Source of the DNA: CAYSLC01 sp964431545
Lineage (GTDB): Bacteria > Desulfobacterota > Desulfobacteria > Desulfobacterales > JAABSP01
NCBI GenBank assembly: GCA_964431545.1
Contig: CAYSLC010000114.1
Coordinates: 1-17,756 of the forward strand
DNA length: 17,756 nt
Reading direction: 5' to 3'
The notes below the pieces were generated by a model, which did no database searches, was not told the origin of the DNA, and was given only the letters and a program-made list of their open reading frames with translations. A program made the position numbers and the translations under genes. Positions 1 to 6,282 of this stretch are shown here, in pieces. Positions within the stretch are counted from its first letter, which is position 1. The number at the start of each line of letters is the position of its first letter.

Positions 1-756
1 TTCATGGATGACCTGCTGATCGATCTCGATCATCTTCATCTTCACTTTGCCGACGAAATCGGCCGGATTCTTCATGAGGATGAAATCGTACCGATCTGGG
101 TTTTTCGCCCTCAAAGCGTAGAAAAGTTTGACGGCGGTGTCGAAGGGGACCTTGGTGCGCATGATCATGGGGATGAAAAAGGATTGGGATTTTTCAAGAA
201 AAAGGATCGAGGCCTTCATTTGCATGTTGATCAGGAAGTCGGCGGTGAGGTCCAGGTTCGCCTGGGAGATCAGGTCCACAAGGCTGTTGACCTTTGCCTC
301 CGCGTCCTTCTCGATCCTATTCGCCTTCGCCTCCAGCTCCTTGATCTTTTCAGCGTTATCCCCACTCCCGGAACCCTTCAATTCCCGGATCTTATCCCTC
401 GTCTTGCCGAGTTCGTCCACCAGGGCGATCGGGGGCACCGTCAACCACAGGGTCATCAGGACACTCGGCTTGAACTTGGGGTCGATGGTGGGGGCGTTGA
501 ACCAGTGGGTGAAGATGGCCCCTGCCGTCTCCGGCTTCAGTTTGAGAAAAAATTTGGCTGCTTCGAAGAATTCCCACTTCAGCATGTCTTGCTCCGCCGT
601 AACCCGGAACTGAATCGGCGCCTTCTTGTTGAACTTCTCGTTCAGAAGCGTCGCCGCCTTCGGCCCCATCCGGAGCCAGACATAGGCGTCGATGATGGAG
701 GGCCGGATGACGATGAAGTCGGCGATCTTGTGCTTGGCTCTGGAGAGAAGGCCCAT
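1..756 (-). CDS. Unrecognised coiled-coil protein, fifth gene of the ABC-transporter operon (3' end outside window)
   Basis: The frame is open from the ATG at 756 to the left edge (252 residues visible, no stop), so the C-terminus is missing. I do not recognise a family. The protein is rich in Lys and Glu. Residues about 115-160 (from VDELGKTRDK through a Gly/Ser break to AEAKVNSL) look like a charged coiled coil or helical hairpin. The flanks are mixed helical with many aromatics (KWEFFEAAKFFLKLKPE). There is no signal peptide and no clear membrane span; residues 98-112 are the most hydrophobic stretch. The start lies 30 bases after the permease stop (787), on the same strand, so it is probably co-transcribed with the ABC transporter. 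Base composition and codon use are visibly less GC-rich than the neighbours, which could mean separate ancestry. The opposite strand is also open here, but this frame fits the operon. It could be an accessory or effector protein; no function is assigned. Confidence 0.72.
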   Translation of the reverse strand, partial: MGLLSRAKHKIADFIVIRPSIIDAYVWLRMGPKAATLLNEKFNKKAPIQFRVTAEQDMLKWEFFEAAKFFLKLKPETAGAIFTHWFNAPTIDPKFKPSVLMTLWLTVPPIALVDELGKTRDKIRELKGSGSGDNAEKIKELEAKANRIEKDAEAKVNSLVDLISQANLDLTADFLINMQMKASILFLEKSQSFFIPMIMRTKVPFDTAVKLFYALRAKNPDRYDFILMKNPADFVGKVKMKMIEIDQQVIHE

Positions 757-786
757 GTCCGATAATCCCGTTCCGCCGTGCCCCGC

Positions 787-1614
787 CTATCCCATGTTCC
801 AGCTGAAGGACCGCTGGACGAGTTCGATGCTCCCGTCCAGAATGAACCCCACGATCCCGATGCCCACGATGATCGCCATGAGGCGGTCGTATTCCATGGT
901 GTCCCGGGCGTCGTTGATGAGATACCCCAACCCGCTGGAGACCCCGAGAAACTCCGCCGGCACCAGCACGATCCACGCCACCCCCAGGGCCAGCCGGAGG
1001 CTGGTCAGGATATAGGGAATGGAGGCGGGCAGGATGATCTTCATCAACAACTGGCGGTCCCCGGCCCCCTGGTTCCGGGCCATGAGAAGCCATCGCGGGT
1101 TGACCTGGGAGACCCCGTGGCTGGTGTTGAGGATGATGGGCCAGACGGTGGCCATGGTGATCAGAAAGTAGATGGCCGCCTCGAAACTGTGGAAGACGAG
1201 CAGGGCGATGGGCATCCACGACAGGGGGCTGATCATCCGGATGAACTGGATGGGGGCGTAGGTGATCAGTTTCATTTTGGCATAGAAGCCGATGAGCAGC
1301 CCCGAGGGCAGTCCGATGAAAAAGGCCAGGAAGATGCCCACCCCCACCCGGCGGAGACTCGCCCAGACGGATCGCCAGAATTCGACCTCCTCCACCAGGC
1401 CGACGAACGCCCTCAGGGTGGGGAGGGGCAGAAAGCCGGTGAACTGTTCGTACCCCGGCCGGGTGAAGACCGAGTAGCCGACCACGATCCACAGGAGGAG
1501 AAACAGGAAGATTCCCAGGCATCCGTAAGAAAGGCGGTTGAGGAGTCGTCTGCCGTGGAACGACGTGCCGACGTGCCGCCATACGGCGCCGAGGGACTTG
1601 AGGGCGGTCAGCAT
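787..1614 (-). CDS. ABC transporter permease, SsuC/TauC/NrtB type
   Basis: Inner-membrane permease (275 aa, normal for the family) of a nitrate/sulfonate/bicarbonate-type importer. Hydrophobic spans are visible at about 31-50, 91-110, 130-165, 205-225 and 245-262. The cytoplasmic EAA loop that docks on the ATPase is at about 178-211, ending in the typical ILPASIPYI segment, followed by the family-like LRLALGVAWIVLVPAEFLG. The ATG at 1614 lies 10 bases after the stop of the binding-protein gene (1625-1627), so the two are co-transcribed. It should work with the ATPase at 2815-3582 and the binding protein at 1625-2806. The family is certain; the substrate cannot be read from the permease. Confidence 0.95.
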   Translation of the reverse strand: MLTALKSLGAVWRHVGTSFHGRRLLNRLSYGCLGIFLFLLLWIVVGYSVFTRPGYEQFTGFLPLPTLRAFVGLVEEVEFWRSVWASLRRVGVGIFLAFFIGLPSGLLIGFYAKMKLITYAPIQFIRMISPLSWMPIALLVFHSFEAAIYFLITMATVWPIILNTSHGVSQVNPRWLLMARNQGAGDRQLLMKIILPASIPYILTSLRLALGVAWIVLVPAEFLGVSSGLGYLINDARDTMEYDRLMAIIVGIGIVGFILDGSIELVQRSFSWNMG

Positions 1615-1624
1615 GGAATTCCCA

Positions 1625-2806
1625 TCAGAGGTCGAAGACCTCCTCCCGCTTCCAGGGATCCTCGTTGTCGATGATCTCGAACTTCCCGGGGCCGCCCACC
1701 GCCTCCACGGCCTCCCGGACGAACCGGTACTCCACGAGATCCTCGATCACCCGATCGGGATCGAGCCCCTTGAGGAAGGCGGTATCCCCCTCCATCCGGG
1801 TGTTGCGCATCTCCTCCACGATGAACCGGGTGGCGGAAGGGTACGGATAGGGCTGAAAGCCGATGCGACCGATCTTCCATTCCGGATGGTGGATGGCCCG
1901 GGGCCGGTTCCCCTCTCCGTAGACCGACAGCTCATATCCGGTGAAGACCCGAAGCAGGGTCTCGTACTCGGTGGGCAGGTACCCTTCGCCCTCCCGGCTC
2001 AGAATCCGGGCCGCGGCCTCCGGGTTCCCGATGGTCCAGAGCTGGGCCCGGACCAAGGCATTCATCACCTTCCGGGCCAGGTTGTTCGGAGCCCGGACCG
2101 TCTCCTCCTGCATCACCACCACGCAGCAGGGATGGTTCTTCCAGATATCGCCGGTGAACCGCATGATCCTGGCGCCGGTCTTCAGCTCCCCCACGGCGTT
2201 GAAGGGTTCGGCCACGATGTATCCGTCGATTTTCCCCCCGGACAGGGCCACGGGCATCTCCGGCGGCGGCAGGACGAAAAGGTTGACCTCGTCCGGCTTC
2301 AGGGCCTCCCGCTGGGGCTGAATCACCGGCTTGAGCCCGGCGCGCTTCAGGCCCACCTGAAGGATGATGTTGTGCATGGAGTACCAGTAGGGGACGGCGA
2401 TCTGCTTTCCCCCCAGGTCCGCGAACTCGTTGATGCCGGCGTCCGGGCGGACGGTGAGGGCGCTGCCGTTGGTGTGGTCCCACCCCATGACCTTGACGGG
2501 CACGCCGTTGTTGTACCGCATCCAGATGGGGATCGGCAGGAGCAGATGGGTCAGGTTGAACTTCCCGGTCAGAAAGGACTCGGAGAGGGTCGACCAGCTC
2601 CGGACCCGCAGGGGGCGGGCCACCTTCAGCCCCTCTTCGGCGTAATAGCCCCGGGCGTGGGCGATCAGCAGCGGGGTGGCGTCGGTGATGGGGAGATAAC
2701 CGATGCGCAGATCGGGCTCCCCGGCGAAGGCCGCGCTTGCGCCGAGACCGGCGCACCCGGCGGCGGCGGCCTTGATAAATTCTCTCCTGCTGTATCGCTG
2801 GGTCAT
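1625..2806 (-). CDS. Tat-exported ABC substrate-binding protein, NrtA/CmpA/SsuA (NMT1-like) family
   Basis: Solute-binding component of the ABC importer (393 aa). The N-terminus carries a twin-arginine signal: SRREFIK at residues 6-12, a short Ala-rich hydrophobic stretch and a plausible AFA cleavage site near residue 28, so it should be exported folded to the periplasm. A Cys at 18 in AAGC could suggest a lipoprotein, but the hydrophobic stretch before it is very short. The mature part starts with the family-typical DLRIGYLPITDATPLLIA and contains GKQIAVPY (133-140), YIVAEPFNA (196-204) and a striking NHPCC motif (224-228). The start has AGGAG just upstream and lies 8 bases after the ATPase stop. 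Its binding domain is clearly paralogous to the middle domain of the receiver-CheW fusion at 3667-5631. The ligand is unknown: nitrate, bicarbonate, sulfonates and thiamine-precursor-like compounds are all known in this superfamily. Confidence 0.93.
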   Translation of the reverse strand: MTQRYSRREFIKAAAAGCAGLGASAAFAGEPDLRIGYLPITDATPLLIAHARGYYAEEGLKVARPLRVRSWSTLSESFLTGKFNLTHLLLPIPIWMRYNNGVPVKVMGWDHTNGSALTVRPDAGINEFADLGGKQIAVPYWYSMHNIILQVGLKRAGLKPVIQPQREALKPDEVNLFVLPPPEMPVALSGGKIDGYIVAEPFNAVGELKTGARIMRFTGDIWKNHPCCVVVMQEETVRAPNNLARKVMNALVRAQLWTIGNPEAAARILSREGEGYLPTEYETLLRVFTGYELSVYGEGNRPRAIHHPEWKIGRIGFQPYPYPSATRFIVEEMRNTRMEGDTAFLKGLDPDRVIEDLVEYRFVREAVEAVGGPGKFEIIDNEDPWKREEVFDL

Positions 2807-2814
2807 ATCTCCTC

Positions 2815-3582
2815 TCAGCCGTGGGTTAGGGTGCCGGAGAAGGCCCGCTTGAACTTCTTCAGGATATCCTCCCGCAACATGAAAAAGGATTTGCCGCCGA
2901 AGTCCCGTGGGTAGTTGAGGTTGATCTCGAAGACCTCCACCAGCCGCGTGGGCCGCCCTCCCAGAAGCACCAGCTTGTTGCCCAGGAGGATCGCCTCGTC
3001 CAGGTCGTGGGTGACGAAGATGGCCGTAAATTTCTCCACCATCCAGAACTCGATGAGTTCCTCCTGGAGATGGGACCGGTTGACGGTGTCCAGTGCCGCG
3101 AAGGGCTCGTCCAGCAGCAGGATGCTCGGATGGCCGATGAGGGCCCTGGCCAGGCAGACCCGCTGGGCCATCCCCAGGGAGAGTTCATGGGGGTAGGTCC
3201 GCTCGAAGCCGGACAGGCCGATGATCTCGATCAACTGCCGGGCCCGGGACTTCAGATCGTCCATCTCCCCCCGGAGCCGGCATCCGAAGACGATGTTCTC
3301 CTCCACGTTGAGCCACGGCAGCAGGCTCGGCTGCTGGAAGAGGAGGGACCGGGACGGGTGGGGCTCGGCCACTCGCTTTCCGTTCACCGAAATGGTCCCC
3401 GAGGAGACCGGCAGAAGCCCGGCGATCAGGTTGAGAAGCGTCGACTTTCCGCACCCCGATTCCCCCAGGATGATCACGAAATCCCCCGCCTCCACCGTGA
3501 AGCTGACGTCCTCGATCACCGACAGCTCCCCGCCGGCCGGCAGGGGAAACCGCTTGCAGATGTTCTCGATCCGGATGCTCAT
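2815..3582 (-). CDS. ABC transporter ATPase, SsuB/TauB/NrtD type
   Basis: Cytoplasmic ATP-hydrolysing subunit of the importer (255 aa). All motifs are visible in order: Walker A GESGCGKST (40-48), Q-loop in LFQQPSLLPW (81-90), signature LSLGMAQR (134-141, with Leu replacing the usual Gly at the third position), Walker B ILLLDEP (154-160, catalytic E159), D-loop ALD (163-165) and H-loop THD (191-193). The start at 3582 is 84 bases after the stop of the REC-binding-domain-CheW gene. A GGAGGGG stretch lies upstream, but about 14 bases from the ATG, farther than ideal. The gap is very GC-rich with short inverted repeats. It is the first transporter gene in the order ATPase, binding protein, permease. 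Confidence 0.95.
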   Translation of the reverse strand: MSIRIENICKRFPLPAGGELSVIEDVSFTVEAGDFVIILGESGCGKSTLLNLIAGLLPVSSGTISVNGKRVAEPHPSRSLLFQQPSLLPWLNVEENIVFGCRLRGEMDDLKSRARQLIEIIGLSGFERTYPHELSLGMAQRVCLARALIGHPSILLLDEPFAALDTVNRSHLQEELIEFWMVEKFTAIFVTHDLDEAILLGNKLVLLGGRPTRLVEVFEINLNYPRDFGGKSFFMLREDILKKFKRAFSGTLTHG

Positions 3583-3666
3583 GGAAAACCGTTCATCCCC
3601 TCCGCCGGCCGCTCCGGGGAGGGGCTTCCCCAGGTAGCCGGGGCGCCGGCCCCCCCGTCCGCCATG

Positions 3667-5631
3667 CTACTCAAACAGGTTTTCCACGACGATCCGCTCC
3701 TGGCCGGTCAGCACATAGTCGATGTCCAGGAGAATCTTGACCCCGCTGTCCATCTTGGCGATGGCCAGAATGTGCCGCGTGTCGAAGTCGGAGCCGAAGG
3801 AGGGGGTGTCCTCGATCTCCGAGGCCCGCATGGGGAGGACCTCCGATACGGTATCCACCACGATCCCCATCTGGACCACCTTCTCCCCGGTGTCGTGTTC
3901 CAGCACGATGATGCAGGTGCGGTCCGAGTAGTCGAGTTCCTCCATTCCGAAGCGCAGCCGGAGGTCCATCACGGGGATCACCCGGCCCCGCAGATTGATC
4001 ACCCCCTTGATGAAGGGCGGGGTCTGGGGGATGGTCCGGATGGGGACCATCCCGACGATCTCCCGGATCTTGAGGATGTCGATGCCGTACTCCTGCGGGC
4101 CGAGCTTGAAGGTCAGGTATTTTCCCTCCTTGTTGAGCATCGACTTGTTGGTGACGTTCTCCTCCTCGGTCCCCCGTTTCAGGATATCGATGGCCAGGGC
4201 CGCCTCCTCGTGGATCACCGACGACTGACGCGGCGAGGAGCGGTCGTACTTGCAGGCGGCGTCCGCGAACCGGATGTCCACGAACCGCTCGATGTCGATG
4301 AGGCTTCCGATCCCCATTTCCTCGTACATGTACCGCTGGATTCTCTCCAGGTCCTCCAGGGCGGGGTAGAGGTCGTTCGACTTGATCCCCTCCAGCTCCG
4401 TGAGAACATTTTTGAGCAGGGGCACCTTGAGCCCCAGACGCCGGTCGGGATCGAGGAAGGAGACGGCGATCTCGGCCGCCGATTCCGGCTTCTTTTCGAT
4501 GAATTTGCCGGCCTGAACCAGCATCTCCGTGAACTCGTAGACCGCGTCGGGGTACTTTCGGATCACCTCCTCCCGCATGGCGACGCAGCAGCAGGGATGG
4601 CGTTCCCAGAGTTCCCCGGAGAGGAACTGAAGCTCCGCGATGCCCGAGGCGATGGCCTTGGTTCCCAGGGGTTCGGCCACCATGAACCCCGCGGAGGAGG
4701 GGTTGGCCCGGAGGAATTCGGGCATCAGGATCGGGTCGATGACCTCGAAATTGACATCGATGCCGACATCCCCGGCCACTCCGGGTTTGAGGCCGATCTT
4801 GGAAAAGAACATGTGGCAGAGCATGTGGTGGATCGACATGGTATGGGGGATGTAGAAGGACTTTCCCTGGAAGAAACCCTGGAAGGGCTCCTTGTATTCC
4901 CCCTGCCGGTTCCGGACGAAGATGCTGCCGTTTCTGTGGGTGAGGATGACCAGCTTGATGGGGCTGCCGAACCCGAACAGGTCCATGGCGATGGGGGCGA
5001 GGATGCACGCCGCATCCACCCTTCCCTTGCCGAGGGCCTCCTTGACCAGGTTCCATCCCTTCATGCATCGAAGCTCGAGTTCGAAGTACCGGGGATTGAA
5101 GGTTCCCCGCTGGATCAGCTCGTTGAGCACCCCCACCACCAGATGGTCGGTGATCTGGATGTGGGCGATGCACAGTTTCAGCTTTCCGGCGGAGGTCTCC
5201 CGCTGGCGGGTCTCCAGCCCCAGGGCCTCCTCCTCGCTCTGCTTCATGCCGAAGGCCTCGTTGATCTTGGTGCTGAGTTCTTCGGCGTTGAAGGGTTTGG
5301 CCACGAAGCTGCTCACCCCGGCATCCACGGCCTTGCGCTCCTGCTTGGTCTCCCCCTGGGCCGTGGCCATGAGAAACGGGATGTTCTTATATTTGCCGTG
5401 CTGGCGGACCCAGACCAGGAGATCGTACCCATCCTTTTTGGGCATGTTCCAGTCGCTGATGATGAAGTTGATCCCCTCCTCCTCCTGGAGCCGCCCGATG
5501 GCCTCCTCCCCGTCACCCGCTTCGATGACGTTTTCGAACCCGAGGGATTTCAGGGTTTTCAACTCAATTTTGCGCATGGTCAACGCGTCTTCAACCAGCA
5601 AAATCTTGATTTCTTTCGGATCGATGGGCAT
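3667..5631 (-). CDS. REC - NrtA-like substrate-binding domain - CheW fusion protein (putative cytoplasmic ligand sensor coupled to chemotaxis)
   Basis: A 654-residue protein with three recognisable parts. Residues 1-128 are a CheY-like receiver with acidic residues E14/D15, phospho-acceptor D60 in ISDWNMPKKDG, T90 and K112 in KPF. Residues about 150-460 are a complete NrtA/SsuA-type binding domain (GKLKLCIAHIQITDHLVVG, GKSFYIP at 256-262, MVAEPLG at 317-323, HPCC at 345-348). Residues about 505-654 are CheW (YLTFKLGPQEYGIDILKIRE, then VINLRGRVIPVMDLR). There is no signal peptide or membrane span, so the binding domain should sit in the cytoplasm. CheW domains bind CheA and chemoreceptors, and receivers accept phosphate from kinases. 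CheV (CheW-REC) is the nearest well-known design, and NasS shows that NrtA-like domains can act as cytoplasmic sensors. The start is supported by GGGAGGT seven bases upstream (5639-5645) and a promoter at 5684-5712. It heads the ABC operon. Domain calls are firm; the sensing role is inference. Confidence 0.95.
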   Translation of the reverse strand: MPIDPKEIKILLVEDALTMRKIELKTLKSLGFENVIEAGDGEEAIGRLQEEEGINFIISDWNMPKKDGYDLLVWVRQHGKYKNIPFLMATAQGETKQERKAVDAGVSSFVAKPFNAEELSTKINEAFGMKQSEEEALGLETRQRETSAGKLKLCIAHIQITDHLVVGVLNELIQRGTFNPRYFELELRCMKGWNLVKEALGKGRVDAACILAPIAMDLFGFGSPIKLVILTHRNGSIFVRNRQGEYKEPFQGFFQGKSFYIPHTMSIHHMLCHMFFSKIGLKPGVAGDVGIDVNFEVIDPILMPEFLRANPSSAGFMVAEPLGTKAIASGIAELQFLSGELWERHPCCCVAMREEVIRKYPDAVYEFTEMLVQAGKFIEKKPESAAEIAVSFLDPDRRLGLKVPLLKNVLTELEGIKSNDLYPALEDLERIQRYMYEEMGIGSLIDIERFVDIRFADAACKYDRSSPRQSSVIHEEAALAIDILKRGTEEENVTNKSMLNKEGKYLTFKLGPQEYGIDILKIREIVGMVPIRTIPQTPPFIKGVINLRGRVIPVMDLRLRFGMEELDYSDRTCIIVLEHDTGEKVVQMGIVVDTVSEVLPMRASEIEDTPSFGSDFDTRHILAIAKMDSGVKILLDIDYVLTGQERIVVENLFE

Positions 5632-5638
5632 GTGGATG

Positions 5639-5645
5639 ACCTCCC
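5639..5645 (-). promoter_or_regulatory. Ribosome binding site of the REC-binding-domain-CheW gene
   Basis: On the minus strand this reads GGGAGGT, seven bases before the ATG at 5631. It is the strongest Shine-Dalgarno match in the area and settles the start of the fusion gene. Confidence 0.75.
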
Positions 5646-5683
5646 GCCTAGTCTCTCGATATTGTCACGGTGAGCAAACTGAA

Positions 5684-5712
5684 TTAATACTGAAAAATCC
5701 CCGGTTTGTAAA
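5684..5712 (-). promoter_or_regulatory. Putative sigma-70 promoter of the sensor-ABC transporter operon
   Basis: Reading the minus strand, TTTACA (5712-5707) and TATTAA (5689-5684) are separated by exactly 17 bases. Both elements differ from the consensus by only one or two bases. The stretch is AT-rich in an otherwise GC-rich window and lies about 53 bases before the ATG at 5631, leaving a leader with a good ribosome binding site. No other promoter-like site is evident before the ABC genes. Confidence 0.55.
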
Positions 5713-5742
5713 ATAGTAAATGGCGTCCCCCGGAAAAAGGTC

Positions 5743-5771
5743 CCCCGGGTCCGGGGCCGCGATCCGCGGCC
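5743..5771. repeat. GC-rich overlapping inverted repeats between two divergent promoters
   Basis: Two perfect palindromic elements abut and overlap by two bases: CCCCGG-GT-CCGGGG (5743-5756) and GGCCGCG-ATC-CGCGGCC (5755-5771). They are followed by further GCCGGC repeats up to about 5790. They sit upstream of both the minus-strand promoter (5684-5712) and the plus-strand promoter (5827-5855), so neither transcript should include them. This could be an operator, a supercoiling-sensitive element or simply a structured spacer. Confidence 0.5.
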
Positions 5772-5826
5772 GCCGGCCCCCGCGCCGGCCACAGGGGCCG
5801 GGCCGGAGGTTCGGCTGGGAATTGGG

Positions 5827-5855
5827 TTGACAATTCACCCCATCCTGAATACTCT
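5827..5855 (+). promoter_or_regulatory. Putative promoter of the small lipoprotein gene
   Basis: A perfect -35 box TTGACA (5827-5832) is followed after 17 bases by TACTCT (5850-5855), a poor -10 box with three of six matches. The position is about 60 bases before the ATG at 5916 and fits the divergently transcribed lipoprotein gene. The weak -10 suggests low or activator-dependent expression. Confidence 0.4.
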
Positions 5856-5915
5856 TGCCCGGTCATGAAACCATCGGGTTCACCGCCGGTCCGTGGAGAA
5901 AGGAGTTTTTCGTCG

Positions 5916-6236
5916 ATGCGGGGCCTCATCCATACCATCCTTGTGCTTTCCATGATCACGATCTGCTGTCCTTCCTGCGCCAAGCAGGATCTTCCGAGGG
6001 AACCGGCCCGGCCGGCGGCCCCCCTCAACACCATCCCGGCGGGGCTGAGCAGCCTCGAGGTGGTGAAACAGATCGGATTTCCCACCAACGGGGGCAGCCT
6101 GGGAAAGTACTGCGGCGCCAAGGTCGACGTCTGGTCCTACGACAACGGGATGAGCCTGCTGGTCTTCGAAAACGGAAAGCTGGTCCAGATCATCGGCAAG
6201 GCGGGCGAGCGCCCCCTGATCCGCCTTCAGAAGTGA
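5916..6236 (+). CDS. Small BamE/DUF2845-like putative lipoprotein
   Basis: This 106-residue protein is the only convincing plus-strand gene. I chose the ATG at 5916 because AAGGAG lies 11 bases upstream and a hydrophobic export signal follows at once (MRGLIHTILVLSMITICC). A Cys at 18 or 21 (CCPSC) could be lipidated, although the lipobox is not canonical. The rest resembles the two-layer SmpA/BamE or DUF2845 pattern: a helix with IPAGLSSLEVVKQIGFP (40-56), then strands VDVWSYDNG (70-78) and LLVFENGKLVQI (81-92). In such proteins this small domain usually sits at the inner face of the outer membrane; that location is inferred here. The gene is transcribed away from the sensor-ABC operon and converges with the acyl-CoA ligase, with 46 bases between stops. 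An upstream ATG at 5865 in the same frame is less likely because it would bury the signal. Confidence 0.72.
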   Translation: MRGLIHTILVLSMITICCPSCAKQDLPREPARPAAPLNTIPAGLSSLEVVKQIGFPTNGGSLGKYCGAKVDVWSYDNGMSLLVFENGKLVQIIGKAGERPLIRLQK

Positions 6237-6242
6237 TTCCGC

Positions 6243-6282
6243 GGCCGGGGGCCCCGGCCCTCCCCCCGACCGCCTTTCGGTC
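6243..6282. terminator. Candidate bidirectional terminator between convergent genes
   Basis: The 46 bases between the lipoprotein stop (6236) and the ligase stop (6283) hold two inverted repeats. One is a perfect 8+1+8 palindrome, GGCCGGGG-G-CCCCGGCC (6243-6259). The other is GACCG-CCTTT-CGGTC (6268-6282). Neither is followed by a run of T on either strand, so this is not a textbook intrinsic terminator. The convergent location makes a termination role plausible. Confidence 0.4.

Noticed and set aside
17..39. Alternating tcatc/gatc repeats near the left edge
   Set aside because: They are codons for the Met/Lys/Ile-rich stretch of the unknown protein and not a repeat array.
4..765. Plus-strand open frame of 253 codons
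   Set aside because: It is antisense to the minus-strand gene starting at 756, which has operon context and plausible protein composition. The plus-strand product is His/Asp/Arg-rich without family features.
3583..3666. Possible terminator between the fusion gene and the ABC ATPase
   Set aside because: Short GC-rich inverted repeats are present, but no T-run follows on the minus strand and no promoter is visible for the ABC genes, so co-transcription is the simpler reading.
3007..5673. Plus-strand open frame of 888 codons
   Set aside because: It lies antisense to the ABC ATPase and the REC-binding-domain-CheW gene, both with clear motifs. The product is a low-complexity His/Asp/Gly-rich shadow caused by GC-rich third positions.
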